Assembly: GCA_003134685.1 (NCBI GenBank)
Contig: PLCA01000013.1
Location: forward strand, 106,373-170,372
Source: Gemmatimonadota bacterium
GTDB taxonomy: Bacteria > Gemmatimonadota > Gemmatimonadetes > Gemmatimonadales > Gemmatimonadaceae
DNA length: 64,000 bases
Direction of reading: 5' to 3'
Part shown: positions 50,239 to 59,408 of the stretch, piece after piece
How the letters are laid out: each line of letters starts with the position of its first letter
Numbering within the stretch: the first letter of the stretch is position 1
Translations under genes and position numbers: made by a program
Notes under the pieces: generated by a model
What the model was told of the DNA's origin: nothing
Database searches by the model: none
The model's input: the letters and a program-made list of their open reading frames with translations, nothing else

Positions 50239-50960
50239 TGATGAACGGAACTGCTCTCCTTTATACCGCCGTCGCCGCGAGCGCCAACGTCATCGGCGCG
50301 ATCGCGGTCGTCTCGCGATCCCGCTGGAGCGTTCGCGCCCTCGACAACATGGTCGCGCTCTCGGCCGGGTTCATGGTGTCGGTGGCGCTGCTCGATCTCG
50401 TTCCCGACGCCATCAAGATTCACGGAGAATCCGCGGCGCTCCTGATCCTTGTCGGATATCTGCTGGTTCACCTCACGCAGCACACACTGGCGCCGCACTT
50501 CCATTTCGGCGAGGAAGTCCATGAGGTCACAAAGCTCGCGAGCTTCTCGGCGCTCGCCGGCCTGATTCTGCACACGTTCGTGGATGGCGTGGCGATCGCC
50601 AGCGGATTCGGCGTGAGTCACGCGCTGGGGCTGTTGGTATTCGTCGCGATCCTGCTGCACAAGTTGCCCGAAGGACTCGCGATCTCGAGCCTGTTCCTGG
50701 CGTCGGGCGAGAGCAAGGGGGCCGCGCTCGCGGCCAGCGGTGCGCTCGCAGCATCGAGCCTGGTCGGCGCACTGCTCACGCAGCAGCTCCCCTTGCTCGA
50801 GCAGTACGGACTGCCGCTAGCGGCCGGCGTGACGCTGTACGTTGGCGCGTCGAATCTGGTTCCGGAGTTTCAGGGCAAGAAGGGATGGAGTCTTCCGCTT
50901 AGTTTTTTCCTGGGGTGCGCGCTGTACTACGTCGCTCGACGGCTCGTTGGGGCGGGGTGA
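50238..50960 (+). CDS. ZIP family metal transporter
   Basis: ALSAGFMVSVALLDLVPDA; LILHTFVDGVAIASGF; LLHKLPEGLAISSLFL. Confidence 0.9.
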   Translation: MMNGTALLYTAVAASANVIGAIAVVSRSRWSVRALDNMVALSAGFMVSVALLDLVPDAIKIHGESAALLILVGYLLVHLTQHTLAPHFHFGEEVHEVTKLASFSALAGLILHTFVDGVAIASGFGVSHALGLLVFVAILLHKLPEGLAISSLFLASGESKGAALAASGALAASSLVGALLTQQLPLLEQYGLPLAAGVTLYVGASNLVPEFQGKKGWSLPLSFFLGCALYYVARRLVGAG

Positions 50961-50987
50961 GGGTGCGTCGACAGGCACCCTGCAAAG

Positions 50988-51060
50988 CCGAAGCAGGGAG
51001 CTGAAGGCTTGGCAGCTTTCTGGCCGGGAGCTACCCTCAATGAAGTCCGGGTGCTTCGGA
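50988..51060. repeat. Short element sharing a 23 bp segment with 37534-37556
   Basis: ccgaagcagggagctgaaggctt versus ccgaagcagggggctaaaagctt (3 transitions); inverted tgcttcgg at 51052-51059. Confidence 0.65.
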
Positions 51061-51242
51061 TTCTACGTCCAGGCGCCAACCAGCAGATATCTTCGGTGCG
51101 CTCATGAAGGCCGCGGATGCGGACCGGCCCTGGATCGGACATGCTGAAATCTAGTGCACAACTCTTGGTGGTACCAACCTGTTGAGATGGCCCATGAGAG
51201 GACACCTTAACACCTTGCCGAACGACTTGCGCAAAACGGTTA

Positions 51243-51287
51243 CCTGATCGATCTTCCATTCGTCATACGATACAACCATCGATCAGG
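51243..51287. promoter_or_regulatory. Inverted repeat operator-like site upstream of the AbrB/PIN module
   Basis: cctgatcgat (51243-51252) and atcgatcagg (51278-51287), perfect 10 bp arms, 7 bp before the antitoxin ATG. Confidence 0.7.
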
Positions 51288-51293
51288 CCACCG

Positions 51294-51500
51294 ATGAACG
51301 TCATTACCATCTCCCCAAAATTTCAGGTCGTCATTCCCCGCGACATCCGGGACCGTCTCGAGCTCGAGCCGGGCCAGAAGGTGCAGGCGCTGGTCTTCGG
51401 CAACCGCATCGAATTCATCCCCCTTAGGCCGGCGCGGGAGATGCGCGGCTTTCTGCGCGGACTGGACACGACCGTCCACCGAGAGCGCGACCGTCTGTAA
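51294..51500 (+). CDS. AbrB/MazE/SpoVT-type antitoxin
   Basis: MNVITISPKFQVVIPRDIRDRLELEPGQKVQALVFGNRIEFIPL. Confidence 0.9.
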   Translation: MNVITISPKFQVVIPRDIRDRLELEPGQKVQALVFGNRIEFIPLRPAREMRGFLRGLDTTVHRERDRL

Positions 51501-51506
51501 CCCGCG

Positions 51507-51908
51507 ATGACTCGGCGCACTCGCCGGAACGTCGTTGATTCCTCGGCGTGGCTTGCCTACCTCGCCGACGAGACGGGCGCTACGCACTTCAGTGCGGCGA
51601 TCGAAGACGTCGAGAATCTCGTGGTGCCTTCCGTGTGCATCCTCGAAGTCTTCAAGGTGGTGTCCCGCCAGCGCGGAGACGGGGATGCCCTCCAAGCCGC
51701 CGCACTGATGCAGCAGGGCCTTGTGATCGACCTCGACGCGATGCTAGCTATGGCCGCCGCCAAAGCCGGGACCGACCACAAGCTCCCGCTGGCAGATAGC
51801 ATCGTCTATGCAACCGGCCTTACAGTCGACGGAGTGGTGTGGACCCAGGACGAGGACTTCGACGGGTTGCCGGACGTGAAGTTCTTTGCCAAGTCCAAGC
51901 GCGCTTAG
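51507..51908 (+). CDS. PIN domain toxin (VapC-like)
   Basis: NVVDSSAWLAYLAD; CILEVFKVV; LPLADSIVYATG; WTQDEDFDGL. Confidence 0.9.
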   Translation: MTRRTRRNVVDSSAWLAYLADETGATHFSAAIEDVENLVVPSVCILEVFKVVSRQRGDGDALQAAALMQQGLVIDLDAMLAMAAAKAGTDHKLPLADSIVYATGLTVDGVVWTQDEDFDGLPDVKFFAKSKRA

Positions 51909-52091
51909 GCGCACCGACTGCGGCACCACTATTTCGGCAAAATGAGATTCGGGATAGAGGTAGTCTTCTCCCGATTCGTCCACCACCCTCAACTGCCGAT
52001 GCTTGGCCGCAGCGGGGTCACGAAGAACTTCGTAGACCTTGCGCGGTTCCAGCGAAACCTCGTAGCCTGTATTCAAGATACAGATCACCAT
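51744..52091 (-). CDS. Small conserved-type protein whose C-terminal extension is antisense to the PIN toxin
   Basis: MVICILNTGYEVSLEPRKVYEVLRDPAAAKHRQLRVVDESGEDYLYPESHFAEIVVPQ reads as a genuine protein; ORF then runs antisense into 51507-51908. Confidence 0.55.
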   Translation of the reverse strand: MVICILNTGYEVSLEPRKVYEVLRDPAAAKHRQLRVVDESGEDYLYPESHFAEIVVPQSVRLSALGLGKELHVRQPVEVLVLGPHHSVDCKAGCIDDAICQRELVVGPGFGGGHS

Positions 52092-52301
52092 TGTGGAGGC
52101 TCGCGAAGGAGACTTTTTCACGCGATGAGCATTAGTCGACGTAGCGTTTGATTTTGAACTCATATCTGCCGATTCCGGTGGCTTCGTACCAATGTAATCG
52201 AGGCTATCTAGCGCGGGTCCGAACCGCTGAGCCTGGCTATACATTGCGGGTTACATCAAAGTGCCGCCGATCCCACGAAGACCCTTAGAGCTAGCGAACT
52301 G

Positions 52302-53714
52302 ATGCCCAAAAATTACCGCCGGCCTCGAGGCACCCCCGCCGCCGGCGAGCAGGGGCTGTGGAGCGCGCGTGAAACCGCACTGCCCCTCGCCGCCCGGATG
52401 CGCCCCCGCACCCTCGATGAGTTCGTCGGACAGGAGCACCTGCTCGCACCGGGCAAAGCGCTACGCGATGCGATCGAGAAGGGAAGCGTCAGCTCGATGG
52501 TGTTCTGGGGCCCGCCTGGCTCCGGCAAAACGACTCTCGGCCGATTGATCGCCCAGTACACCGATCGCGATTTCGTCCCGTTCTCGGCCGTCACCGAAGG
52601 GATTCCACGTGTGCGCGAAGTCGTGACCGAAGCGGAGCAACGGCTCCAGATGGGACGGCAGACGATTCTTTTCGTCGACGAGATCCACCGCTTCAACAAG
52701 GCACAACAAGACGCATTCCTGCCGCACGTCGAAGCGGGAACGATCACACTCGTCGGCGCCACCACGGAGAATCCGTCGTTCGAGCTGAACAACGCGCTGC
52801 TCTCGCGGATGCGTGTGTTCGTGCTGAATCCGCTCACGCAGGGCGACCTCGGCGCTGTCGTTGATCGCGCGCTGCTCGACGAGGAGCGCGGGCTCGGCGC
52901 GCTTCATCTCAAAGTGGATGACGACGCGCGCGAGATCATCACCCGCGAGGCCGACGGCGATGCGCGCCGGGCACTCACCGTTCTCGAAGCGGCGGCTGAA
53001 CATGTGGGCGATGGTGGCCGCATCACCGTGACAGTCGCGCGCGACGCGATGCAGAAGCGCTTCGCCCACCACGACAAATCGGGCGAAGTCCACTTCAACA
53101 TGCTCTCGGCCTACCACAAGTCGCTGCGCGGGAGCGATCCGCAGGGCGCGCTCTACTGGATGGCGCGCATGATCGAGGGCGGTGAGGATCCGATGACGAT
53201 CTTCCGCCGCTCGATCGCGATGGCGGCGGAAGACATCGGTCTCGCCGATCCTCAGGCGCTGCAACTGGCGGTGGCGGCCCGCGACGCGTTTCATATGCTC
53301 GGGCCCCCAGAGGGTTATTTGCCGCTGGCCGAGATGGTGATCTATCTCGCGACGGCGCCCAAGTCGAACGCGTCGTACCGCGCGCTCAGCGCCGCGCTCG
53401 AGGCCGCCCGCGAGAGCCCGGCGGCGCAGGTTCCAATGCACATTCGCAACGCGCCTACCCAGTTAATGAAGGATCTGGGCTACCACGAGGGGTACCAGTA
53501 CGCCCATTCGGTGCCAGAGGCATACATCCCGCAAGAGTACCTGCCCGAGGAGTTGCGCGGCAGCGTCTTCTACGAGCCTGGACCCTATGGATTCGAGAAG
53601 GAAGTGGCTAAGCGCCTCGCCTGGTGGGCTGACCTGAAGGCAAAAGTGTCCACGCCGCCGTCACCACAGGGTGACAAGAGTGGCAGTGGGCCTAAAAAGG
53701 AGCAAGAAAAATGA
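52302..53714 (+). CDS. rarA: Replication-associated recombination protein A (RarA/MgsA AAA ATPase)
   Basis: MRPRTLDEFVGQEHLLAPGKALRDAIE; FWGPPGSGKTTLGRLIAQ; ATTENPSFELNNALLSR. Confidence 0.93.
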   Translation: MPKNYRRPRGTPAAGEQGLWSARETALPLAARMRPRTLDEFVGQEHLLAPGKALRDAIEKGSVSSMVFWGPPGSGKTTLGRLIAQYTDRDFVPFSAVTEGIPRVREVVTEAEQRLQMGRQTILFVDEIHRFNKAQQDAFLPHVEAGTITLVGATTENPSFELNNALLSRMRVFVLNPLTQGDLGAVVDRALLDEERGLGALHLKVDDDAREIITREADGDARRALTVLEAAAEHVGDGGRITVTVARDAMQKRFAHHDKSGEVHFNMLSAYHKSLRGSDPQGALYWMARMIEGGEDPMTIFRRSIAMAAEDIGLADPQALQLAVAARDAFHMLGPPEGYLPLAEMVIYLATAPKSNASYRALSAALEAARESPAAQVPMHIRNAPTQLMKDLGYHEGYQYAHSVPEAYIPQEYLPEELRGSVFYEPGPYGFEKEVAKRLAWWADLKAKVSTPPSPQGDKSGSGPKKEQEK

Positions 53715-54217
53715 GCAATATCTTTGGGCGAATGAGTGGCAGGACGAAGTTCGCGGTGGTGGCACTGGCGGTATTCGCGATCGCAGGATGCGCTTCCCTC
53801 GGACTCGGCGGCGGATTCCAACAGCCCGTCGTCAGCTTCAAGGATTTGCGCGTGCGAGGACTCGGCCTCACCGGCGGATCACTCGACGCGTATCTCAACG
53901 TCTACAATCCGAACGGATACAAGCTTGACGCAACGCGCCTCACCTACACGGTGGCGGTCGAGAACAATCAGCTCGGCACGGGAGTGCTCGACTCGCGCTT
54001 CACAGTTCAGAACCACGATTCGACGGCTGTCCGCATCCCGATCGACTTCACCTACCTTGGAATCGGCAGCGCGGCGCGGCAGATGATGAATAGCGGCTCC
54101 GTTCCGTACACGGTTACAGGTGACGTGACGGTGTCTACACCCGTGGGCAATTTCACGGTACCTTACAGCGGTACCGGTCGCTTCTCCGCATTCGGTGGGG
54201 CGCAGAACTCGAGGTAG
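53711..54217 (+). CDS. LEA14-type (LEA type 2) lipoprotein
   Basis: Lipobox-like FAIAGC; VYNPNGYKLDATRLTYTVAVENNQLGTGVLDS. Confidence 0.75.
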   Translation: MSNIFGRMSGRTKFAVVALAVFAIAGCASLGLGGGFQQPVVSFKDLRVRGLGLTGGSLDAYLNVYNPNGYKLDATRLTYTVAVENNQLGTGVLDSRFTVQNHDSTAVRIPIDFTYLGIGSAARQMMNSGSVPYTVTGDVTVSTPVGNFTVPYSGTGRFSAFGGAQNSR

Positions 54218-54220
54218 GAA

Positions 54221-55231
54221 ATCCAAACGACAAGCACTTCGCCGGGGCCGTCCGCGGACGCAGCGCGGACGGCTCTCATCGTTGGAGTATCAGGGCAGGA
54301 TGGCGCCTATCTGTCGAAGTTCCTGCTCGACCGCGGGTACGCGGTGCACGGTACGTCGCGCGACGCTCAGCTCGCAAGCTTCTCCAATCTGGCTCGCCTG
54401 GGCATCCGCGAGCAGGTGAAGCCGTGGTCGATGTCCACCACGGATTTCCGAAGCGTGCTCCAGGTGCTCCTCCGCGTGCGCCCCGCCGAGGTCTACAATC
54501 TGTCCGGGCAGAGCTCAGTCGGACTGTCGTTCGATCAACCCGTTGAGACCCTCGAAAGTGTCGCAACGGGTACTCTCAACCTGCTCGAGGCGATTCGCTT
54601 CAGCGGGCTGCCGGTGCGCTTCTACAGCGCGGGCTCGGGCGAGGTGTTCGGTGACACCGACGGCGTGCCGGCGACGGAAGAAATGCGGTTCGCGCCACGG
54701 AGTCCTTACGCGGTGGCGAAGGCAGCCGCGTACTGGCAGGTCACGAACTATCGTGAGGCCTACCAACTGCACGCCTGCACCGGGATCCTTTTCAATCACG
54801 AGTCTCCGCTTAGGCCCGAGCGCTACGTGACACGCAAGATTGTCGCGGCGGCGTGCCGGATCGCCGACGGAAATCGGGAGACCCTTGTCCTCGGCAACAT
54901 GGACGTGGCGAGAGACTGGGGCTGGGCCCCCGAATACGTCGAGGCGATGTGGCTGATGTTGCAGCAGGATATCGCTGACGATTACGTCGTGGCGACTGGA
55001 GACACGCACACGCTCGCCGAGTTCGTAGAAGCTGCGTTCTCGTGCGTCGGCCTGGACTGGCACGATCACGTAAGGACGGATCCGTCGCTGTTTCGCCCCG
55101 CGGACATCCGGCGAGGCGCGGCCAATCCACATAAGGCGAACAGCAAGCTCGGCTGGCACGCGAAAAAAAGACTGAATGACATCGTCGCGGCGATGGTAAA
55201 CGCGGAGGTTCGAAGCGGCGATCGGGGATGA
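54221..55231 (+). CDS. GDP-mannose 4,6-dehydratase-like
   Basis: ALIVGVSGQDGAYLSKFLLDRGYAVHGTSRDA; PAEVYNLSGQSSVGLSFDQP; FNHESPLRPERYVTRKI. Start is the earliest in-frame codon region after the upstream stop; no ATG/GTG/TTG before 54344. Confidence 0.8.
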   Translation: MQTTSTSPGPSADAARTALIVGVSGQDGAYLSKFLLDRGYAVHGTSRDAQLASFSNLARLGIREQVKPWSMSTTDFRSVLQVLLRVRPAEVYNLSGQSSVGLSFDQPVETLESVATGTLNLLEAIRFSGLPVRFYSAGSGEVFGDTDGVPATEEMRFAPRSPYAVAKAAAYWQVTNYREAYQLHACTGILFNHESPLRPERYVTRKIVAAACRIADGNRETLVLGNMDVARDWGWAPEYVEAMWLMLQQDIADDYVVATGDTHTLAEFVEAAFSCVGLDWHDHVRTDPSLFRPADIRRGAANPHKANSKLGWHAKKRLNDIVAAMVNAEVRSGDRG

Positions 55232-55308
55232 GCTTAGGCCACCAAGGTGGTTAACTTGCTGGCAGGCACTGGCAAAGGACGAATCAGATCTCAAAAGAAA
55301 TTATCGAG

Positions 55309-56601
55309 CTGAAGGCCCCGGTCGAGAGAGCGATTCTCGTCGGGGCGCCGCGCAAAGGGTCGAACGCAAAGCATCAGATGGGCGAGCATCTCGAGGAGCT
55401 TGAGAGGCTCGTCGACACCGCCGGCGGCCTTGTAGTCGGAGAAGTGACGCAGCACATCGACAAGCCCAACCCGGCGACGTATCTGGGGAAGGGAAAGGTC
55501 GAGGAGCTGCGCCTCGCCATCATAGACACGAATGCAAGCCTCGTCGTGTTTGATGATGAGCTGTCTCCGTCCCAGGGCAAGAACATCGAGGACGCGACCG
55601 GCCAGCGCGTGATTGACCGCGCCGAGCTGATTCTGGATATCTTCGCGACGCGCGCGCGATCGAGCGAGGCGAAGATGCAGGTGGAGCTGGCGCAGCTTCA
55701 GTACATGCTGCCGCGGCTCATGCGCATGTGGGCCCACTTGGAGAAATTCCGCGGCGGTATCGGAGTGCGGGGCCCCGGAGAAACTCAGCTCGAGACCGAC
55801 AGGCGACTGATCAACCAGCGCATCAAGCTGCTCAAGAACAAGCTCGACGACGTTCAGACGTCACGCGTGGTTCAGCGCTCGGGCCGGCGCGAAGCGTTTC
55901 GTGCGTCGCTCGTCGGCTACACCAACGCCGGGAAGTCGTCGATTTTGCGCACGATCGGGAATGCGCCCGAGGTCTTTGTCGAAGACAGACTATTCGCGAC
56001 GCTGGATCCTTTGACGCGCGAAATAGACCTCGGCGAGAACACGAAGGTCCTGCTGACAGATACCGTCGGATTCATTCGCAAGCTGCCGCACAATCTGGTT
56101 GCGAGCTTCCGCGCGACGCTCGAGGAAGTGAACGAGGCGGATTTACTGCTGCACGTGATTGACGCGAGTCATCCGGTGTGGGAGGAGCAGCGGGACGTGG
56201 TAGAGGAAGTGCTGGCGGAGCTGGGGGCGGAGAAGAAGCCGATGCTCTATGTATTCTCGAAGATCGATGCTTTACCGCCCGAGGAGCTTGCGGCGATGAA
56301 GGAAAGAATCGAGAACCTGGTGCCCAGTTCAGTGTTCGTGAGCTCGGTGACGGAGGGCGGGCTGGATCCTTTGCGCCAGGCGTTGCTGGTGGCGATGAGG
56401 GAAGGAACCCAGATCGCGGAGATCCGGCTGCCGGCGGAAGACGGCAAGCTGCTGGCGGATATCTATCGCAATGGCAGCGTGCTCAGTCAGCGCACCGACG
56501 ACGGACAGATCGTTCTGCGGGCGAGACTCGACGAGCAATTGGCGGGTCGCATCAAGAAGCTTGGTGCGAGCGTCGCTTACCCTCGGGAAACTAATCGATA
56601 G
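55309..56601 (+). CDS. hflX: GTPase HflX
   Basis: VDTAGGLVVGEVTQHIDKPNPATYLGKGKVEEL; RGPGETQLETDRRLI; VGYTNAGKSSILRTIG; TDTVGFIRKLPHNLVASFRATLEEV. Start uncertain (first ATG 55378 looks internal). Confidence 0.9.
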   Translation: MKAPVERAILVGAPRKGSNAKHQMGEHLEELERLVDTAGGLVVGEVTQHIDKPNPATYLGKGKVEELRLAIIDTNASLVVFDDELSPSQGKNIEDATGQRVIDRAELILDIFATRARSSEAKMQVELAQLQYMLPRLMRMWAHLEKFRGGIGVRGPGETQLETDRRLINQRIKLLKNKLDDVQTSRVVQRSGRREAFRASLVGYTNAGKSSILRTIGNAPEVFVEDRLFATLDPLTREIDLGENTKVLLTDTVGFIRKLPHNLVASFRATLEEVNEADLLLHVIDASHPVWEEQRDVVEEVLAELGAEKKPMLYVFSKIDALPPEELAAMKERIENLVPSSVFVSSVTEGGLDPLRQALLVAMREGTQIAEIRLPAEDGKLLADIYRNGSVLSQRTDDGQIVLRARLDEQLAGRIKKLGASVAYPRETNR

Positions 56602-56637
56602 AAAGGGCAGGCCAAATTCTGCTTTCGTTCGCGTCTC

Positions 56638-58365
56638 TCATCGTCTCTGAAACTCGGGCGCTCCCAGTGTGAGACCGATCAGATCTTTCAGTCGCCTCGG
56701 TGCATTTGTATCCGCCGCGCTCGAAGCGGGCATCGCGCCCGCCAACGGATTTACACCCGAGAGCAGAATCGACCGAGTCTCTGGCGAAACTTCTCCACCA
56801 AGGAGCTCTCCAATGACTCCGTCGACCTGTTCAGGGAACGGCGCCGTTCGGAGCAGGGCTGCGGGTGGCCACCGATCGATCGTGACGCCCGGCAACCCAC
56901 CATTCGCGGCGATCGTCCCGAAATTGATGCGATTCAGAATCGCTCCCGAATTGATCCACTCTTGCGCATCATCGGGCCAACCGTCAGGAGTAAGTCGGCC
57001 AAACACTGGCTGGCCGAGACGGGAGGGAAGCTGCGCGGTCCGCGGCGTGGTATCCGGCAATTGATCCATCGCTCTCATAGTACTCACTACCAGCTCGAAC
57101 GGTGTTTTGACCTTCGCTCTGTATGCCGCGCGGGAGTAAAACTCCGGACTGGTTACAATGGTGGCCAGGACCTGCCGAATATCGCCGTCGGTCCTTGTGA
57201 AGGAGGCGGCGACCCGGTCCACAAGTGACGTCGGCACTGAATCGCTAACCAGATATCGAACGAGCTTCCGTGCGATGAACCGGGCTGTCGCGGGATGCCG
57301 CGCAACTATGTCCAACACCTCTTCCCCGTCTTCGATCCCTCGGCCTCCCGGCAGCTCGTGTCCGAGAACGAGTTTGGGGCTGGCGTCGTGCATTGCCGGA
57401 CGAAAAACGAACCCGCCGCCGGCGCCCGGATCGTCAACGGTCCAGCCGGTGAGGGCGCGCGCGACATTGATCACGTCCTGCTGTGTGTAGCCGCCATCGA
57501 CGCCGAGCGTGTGTAGCTCGAGCAGCTCACGCCCGTAATTCTCGTTTAAACCCTGACGCCGCTTGAGCACGCCCGCGCGGATCCGCATCGAGTCCAGTGC
57601 CGTCTTCGCTTTCGTCAGGTTCGTCAGCTCGCCGAGATTGTCATGGACGCTGTCGGCCTGGCTCTGCCAGTTGTCGAGGTAGTAGAGCATCTCGGGACTT
57701 CTGGCGACGGCGCCGAGCAGATCGCGGAATTTCCCGAGGGCGCGGGGGCGAATGATATCGCGATCGTACTCGAGCAGGGAAAATCTCGTCGGCATCTTTC
57801 CGTAGAAGACCGAGAAATGATTCTCCCAGAAGTCCGTCATGATCTCGAGGAGCTGCCGCTCGCTGAATATCGCCCGCGTTATCTTCGCGGTGATGATCTG
57901 CTGCGCGACGCGATTGCCACGATCGCTGAGCGACTTCATCCGGGCGCTGTCTTCGGGCGAGAGGATGAGGGGTGCGTTAGGTGCGAGCCCACGCTGACGC
58001 CGGAGTTCGCGGATGAAGATGCCCTGCGACGGAAAGGAGTCGGCCAGCTCCCTGACCGTCATATGCTGCGTGCTGAAGGTCGACAGGAGCGAATCGCAAA
58101 AGAAGTCATTGGTTTTCTCCGGCTCGAGCTGGCCAAGGAGCCAGCGGTCGAGGCCGTCCGGGCCGATGCGTGAGATCTCGTCGGGCCTCGCGCCAAAGGT
58201 GAGCCGGGCCAACGCCTGTTTTACCTGCTGATCGGCCGTGAGATCGCGCGCGGCGTTCGATTGCGGAAGAGTGATCCCATACTTCGCGGCAACGGTCTGT
58301 TGCGCGCAGCCGGTGACGAGCAACGCTCCGAGACCAACGTGGAGGAATCTGTTCGGATTGGACAC
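56638..58365 (-). CDS. DUF1800 domain-containing protein
   Basis: ALARLTFGARPDEISRIGPDGLDRWLLGQL; ENYGRELLELHTLGVDGGYTQQDVINVARALTGWTVDDP. Confidence 0.9.
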   Translation of the reverse strand: MSNPNRFLHVGLGALLVTGCAQQTVAAKYGITLPQSNAARDLTADQQVKQALARLTFGARPDEISRIGPDGLDRWLLGQLEPEKTNDFFCDSLLSTFSTQHMTVRELADSFPSQGIFIRELRRQRGLAPNAPLILSPEDSARMKSLSDRGNRVAQQIITAKITRAIFSERQLLEIMTDFWENHFSVFYGKMPTRFSLLEYDRDIIRPRALGKFRDLLGAVARSPEMLYYLDNWQSQADSVHDNLGELTNLTKAKTALDSMRIRAGVLKRRQGLNENYGRELLELHTLGVDGGYTQQDVINVARALTGWTVDDPGAGGGFVFRPAMHDASPKLVLGHELPGGRGIEDGEEVLDIVARHPATARFIARKLVRYLVSDSVPTSLVDRVAASFTRTDGDIRQVLATIVTSPEFYSRAAYRAKVKTPFELVVSTMRAMDQLPDTTPRTAQLPSRLGQPVFGRLTPDGWPDDAQEWINSGAILNRINFGTIAANGGLPGVTIDRWPPAALLRTAPFPEQVDGVIGELLGGEVSPETRSILLSGVNPLAGAMPASSAADTNAPRRLKDLIGLTLGAPEFQRR

Positions 58366-58376
58366 GGGGGACCTGG

Positions 58377-59357
58377 TCAGAAGGGGGAAGCCAGGCGCAT
58401 CGTCTCCTCGAGCCAGTCGAGCGTGGCTCCGATGGTCTCTCGGGCTCCACGAAACGCCACGCCCAGCTCGCGCTGGGCCTTCGCGCTGTCAACGAACCAA
58501 TACCGGGTGGCATAAGGCACGACGTGCGGATTATACGGAAGCGGAAGACGGAGACCGACCGCAAGACGTGTTGCAAAGCGCGCGAGACCGTTCGGTATCT
58601 CTACGACTGCAGCGCGGCGCCCGATGAGTTCGAGCACGAGTTCGGCGAGCCGCCGAATCGTGAGGTTCTCGCCCCCGAGTATGTACCGTTCGCCCGGGCG
58701 TCCGCGCTCCATTGCTGCAACGATTCCGGCGGCCACGTCGTCGACATGTACCACGCACGTGCCCCCCTGACATACGAGCACGGGGGTGGATGTTGCAAAG
58801 TCGATCAGATTGCCCGCAGTGACGAGCGCGGTGTCTCCTGGGCCGTAGACTTCCGCAGGGTTGACGATGATGACTGGAGCACCCCGCTCGTAGGCCTGGC
58901 GCGCGATGATTTCTGCGCGGTGCTTAGCAAAGGCGTAGTGCAGTTTCATGTCAGGCATCGAGAAGGCGGCCCGCTCGTCGAACACAATCGGCTGATTCGA
59001 CGCGGCAATCGCCGCCGTGCTGGACACTACGACGACGCGATGGTCGCGAAGCTTGGCTGCGACGTCAAGAACGTTGCGAGCGCCGCCTTCGAGCACTTGG
59101 CTCAGGAGCGATGGCTCATCCTGCTCCCAGCCGCCGGGCGCGGCGAGGTGAACCGTGCAATCGCACCTACTCATCGCTTCGCGCAATGACGCAACATCGC
59201 GAACGTCGCCACTAGCGCGCGTAAAAGGTAGCATTGCGATGCGATCCAACCGGCTGGTCTCGCGCAACAAACACACGATGTCGTACCCCGAGGCCACCAG
59301 CTGTCGCGCAACCACTGATCCGATGAACCCGTTGCCGCCCGTAAGAAACACTTTCAT
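58377..59357 (-). CDS. NAD-dependent epimerase/dehydratase (dihydroflavonol reductase-like)
   Basis: MKVFLTGGNGFIGSVVARQLVASGYDI; VYGPGDTALVTAGNLIDFA. Confidence 0.88.
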   Translation of the reverse strand: MKVFLTGGNGFIGSVVARQLVASGYDIVCLLRETSRLDRIAMLPFTRASGDVRDVASLREAMSRCDCTVHLAAPGGWEQDEPSLLSQVLEGGARNVLDVAAKLRDHRVVVVSSTAAIAASNQPIVFDERAAFSMPDMKLHYAFAKHRAEIIARQAYERGAPVIIVNPAEVYGPGDTALVTAGNLIDFATSTPVLVCQGGTCVVHVDDVAAGIVAAMERGRPGERYILGGENLTIRRLAELVLELIGRRAAVVEIPNGLARFATRLAVGLRLPLPYNPHVVPYATRYWFVDSAKAQRELGVAFRGARETIGATLDWLEETMRLASPF

Positions 59358-59408
59358 GCGAACGTATCATGCGTCGTCGAAGGGGCGGCGCCTGCCTCAA
59401 CGGCCGAC

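Noticed and set aside
23427-51060. CRISPR array
   Set aside because: Repeats are dispersed, of unequal spacing, with no regular spacer pattern and no cas genes.
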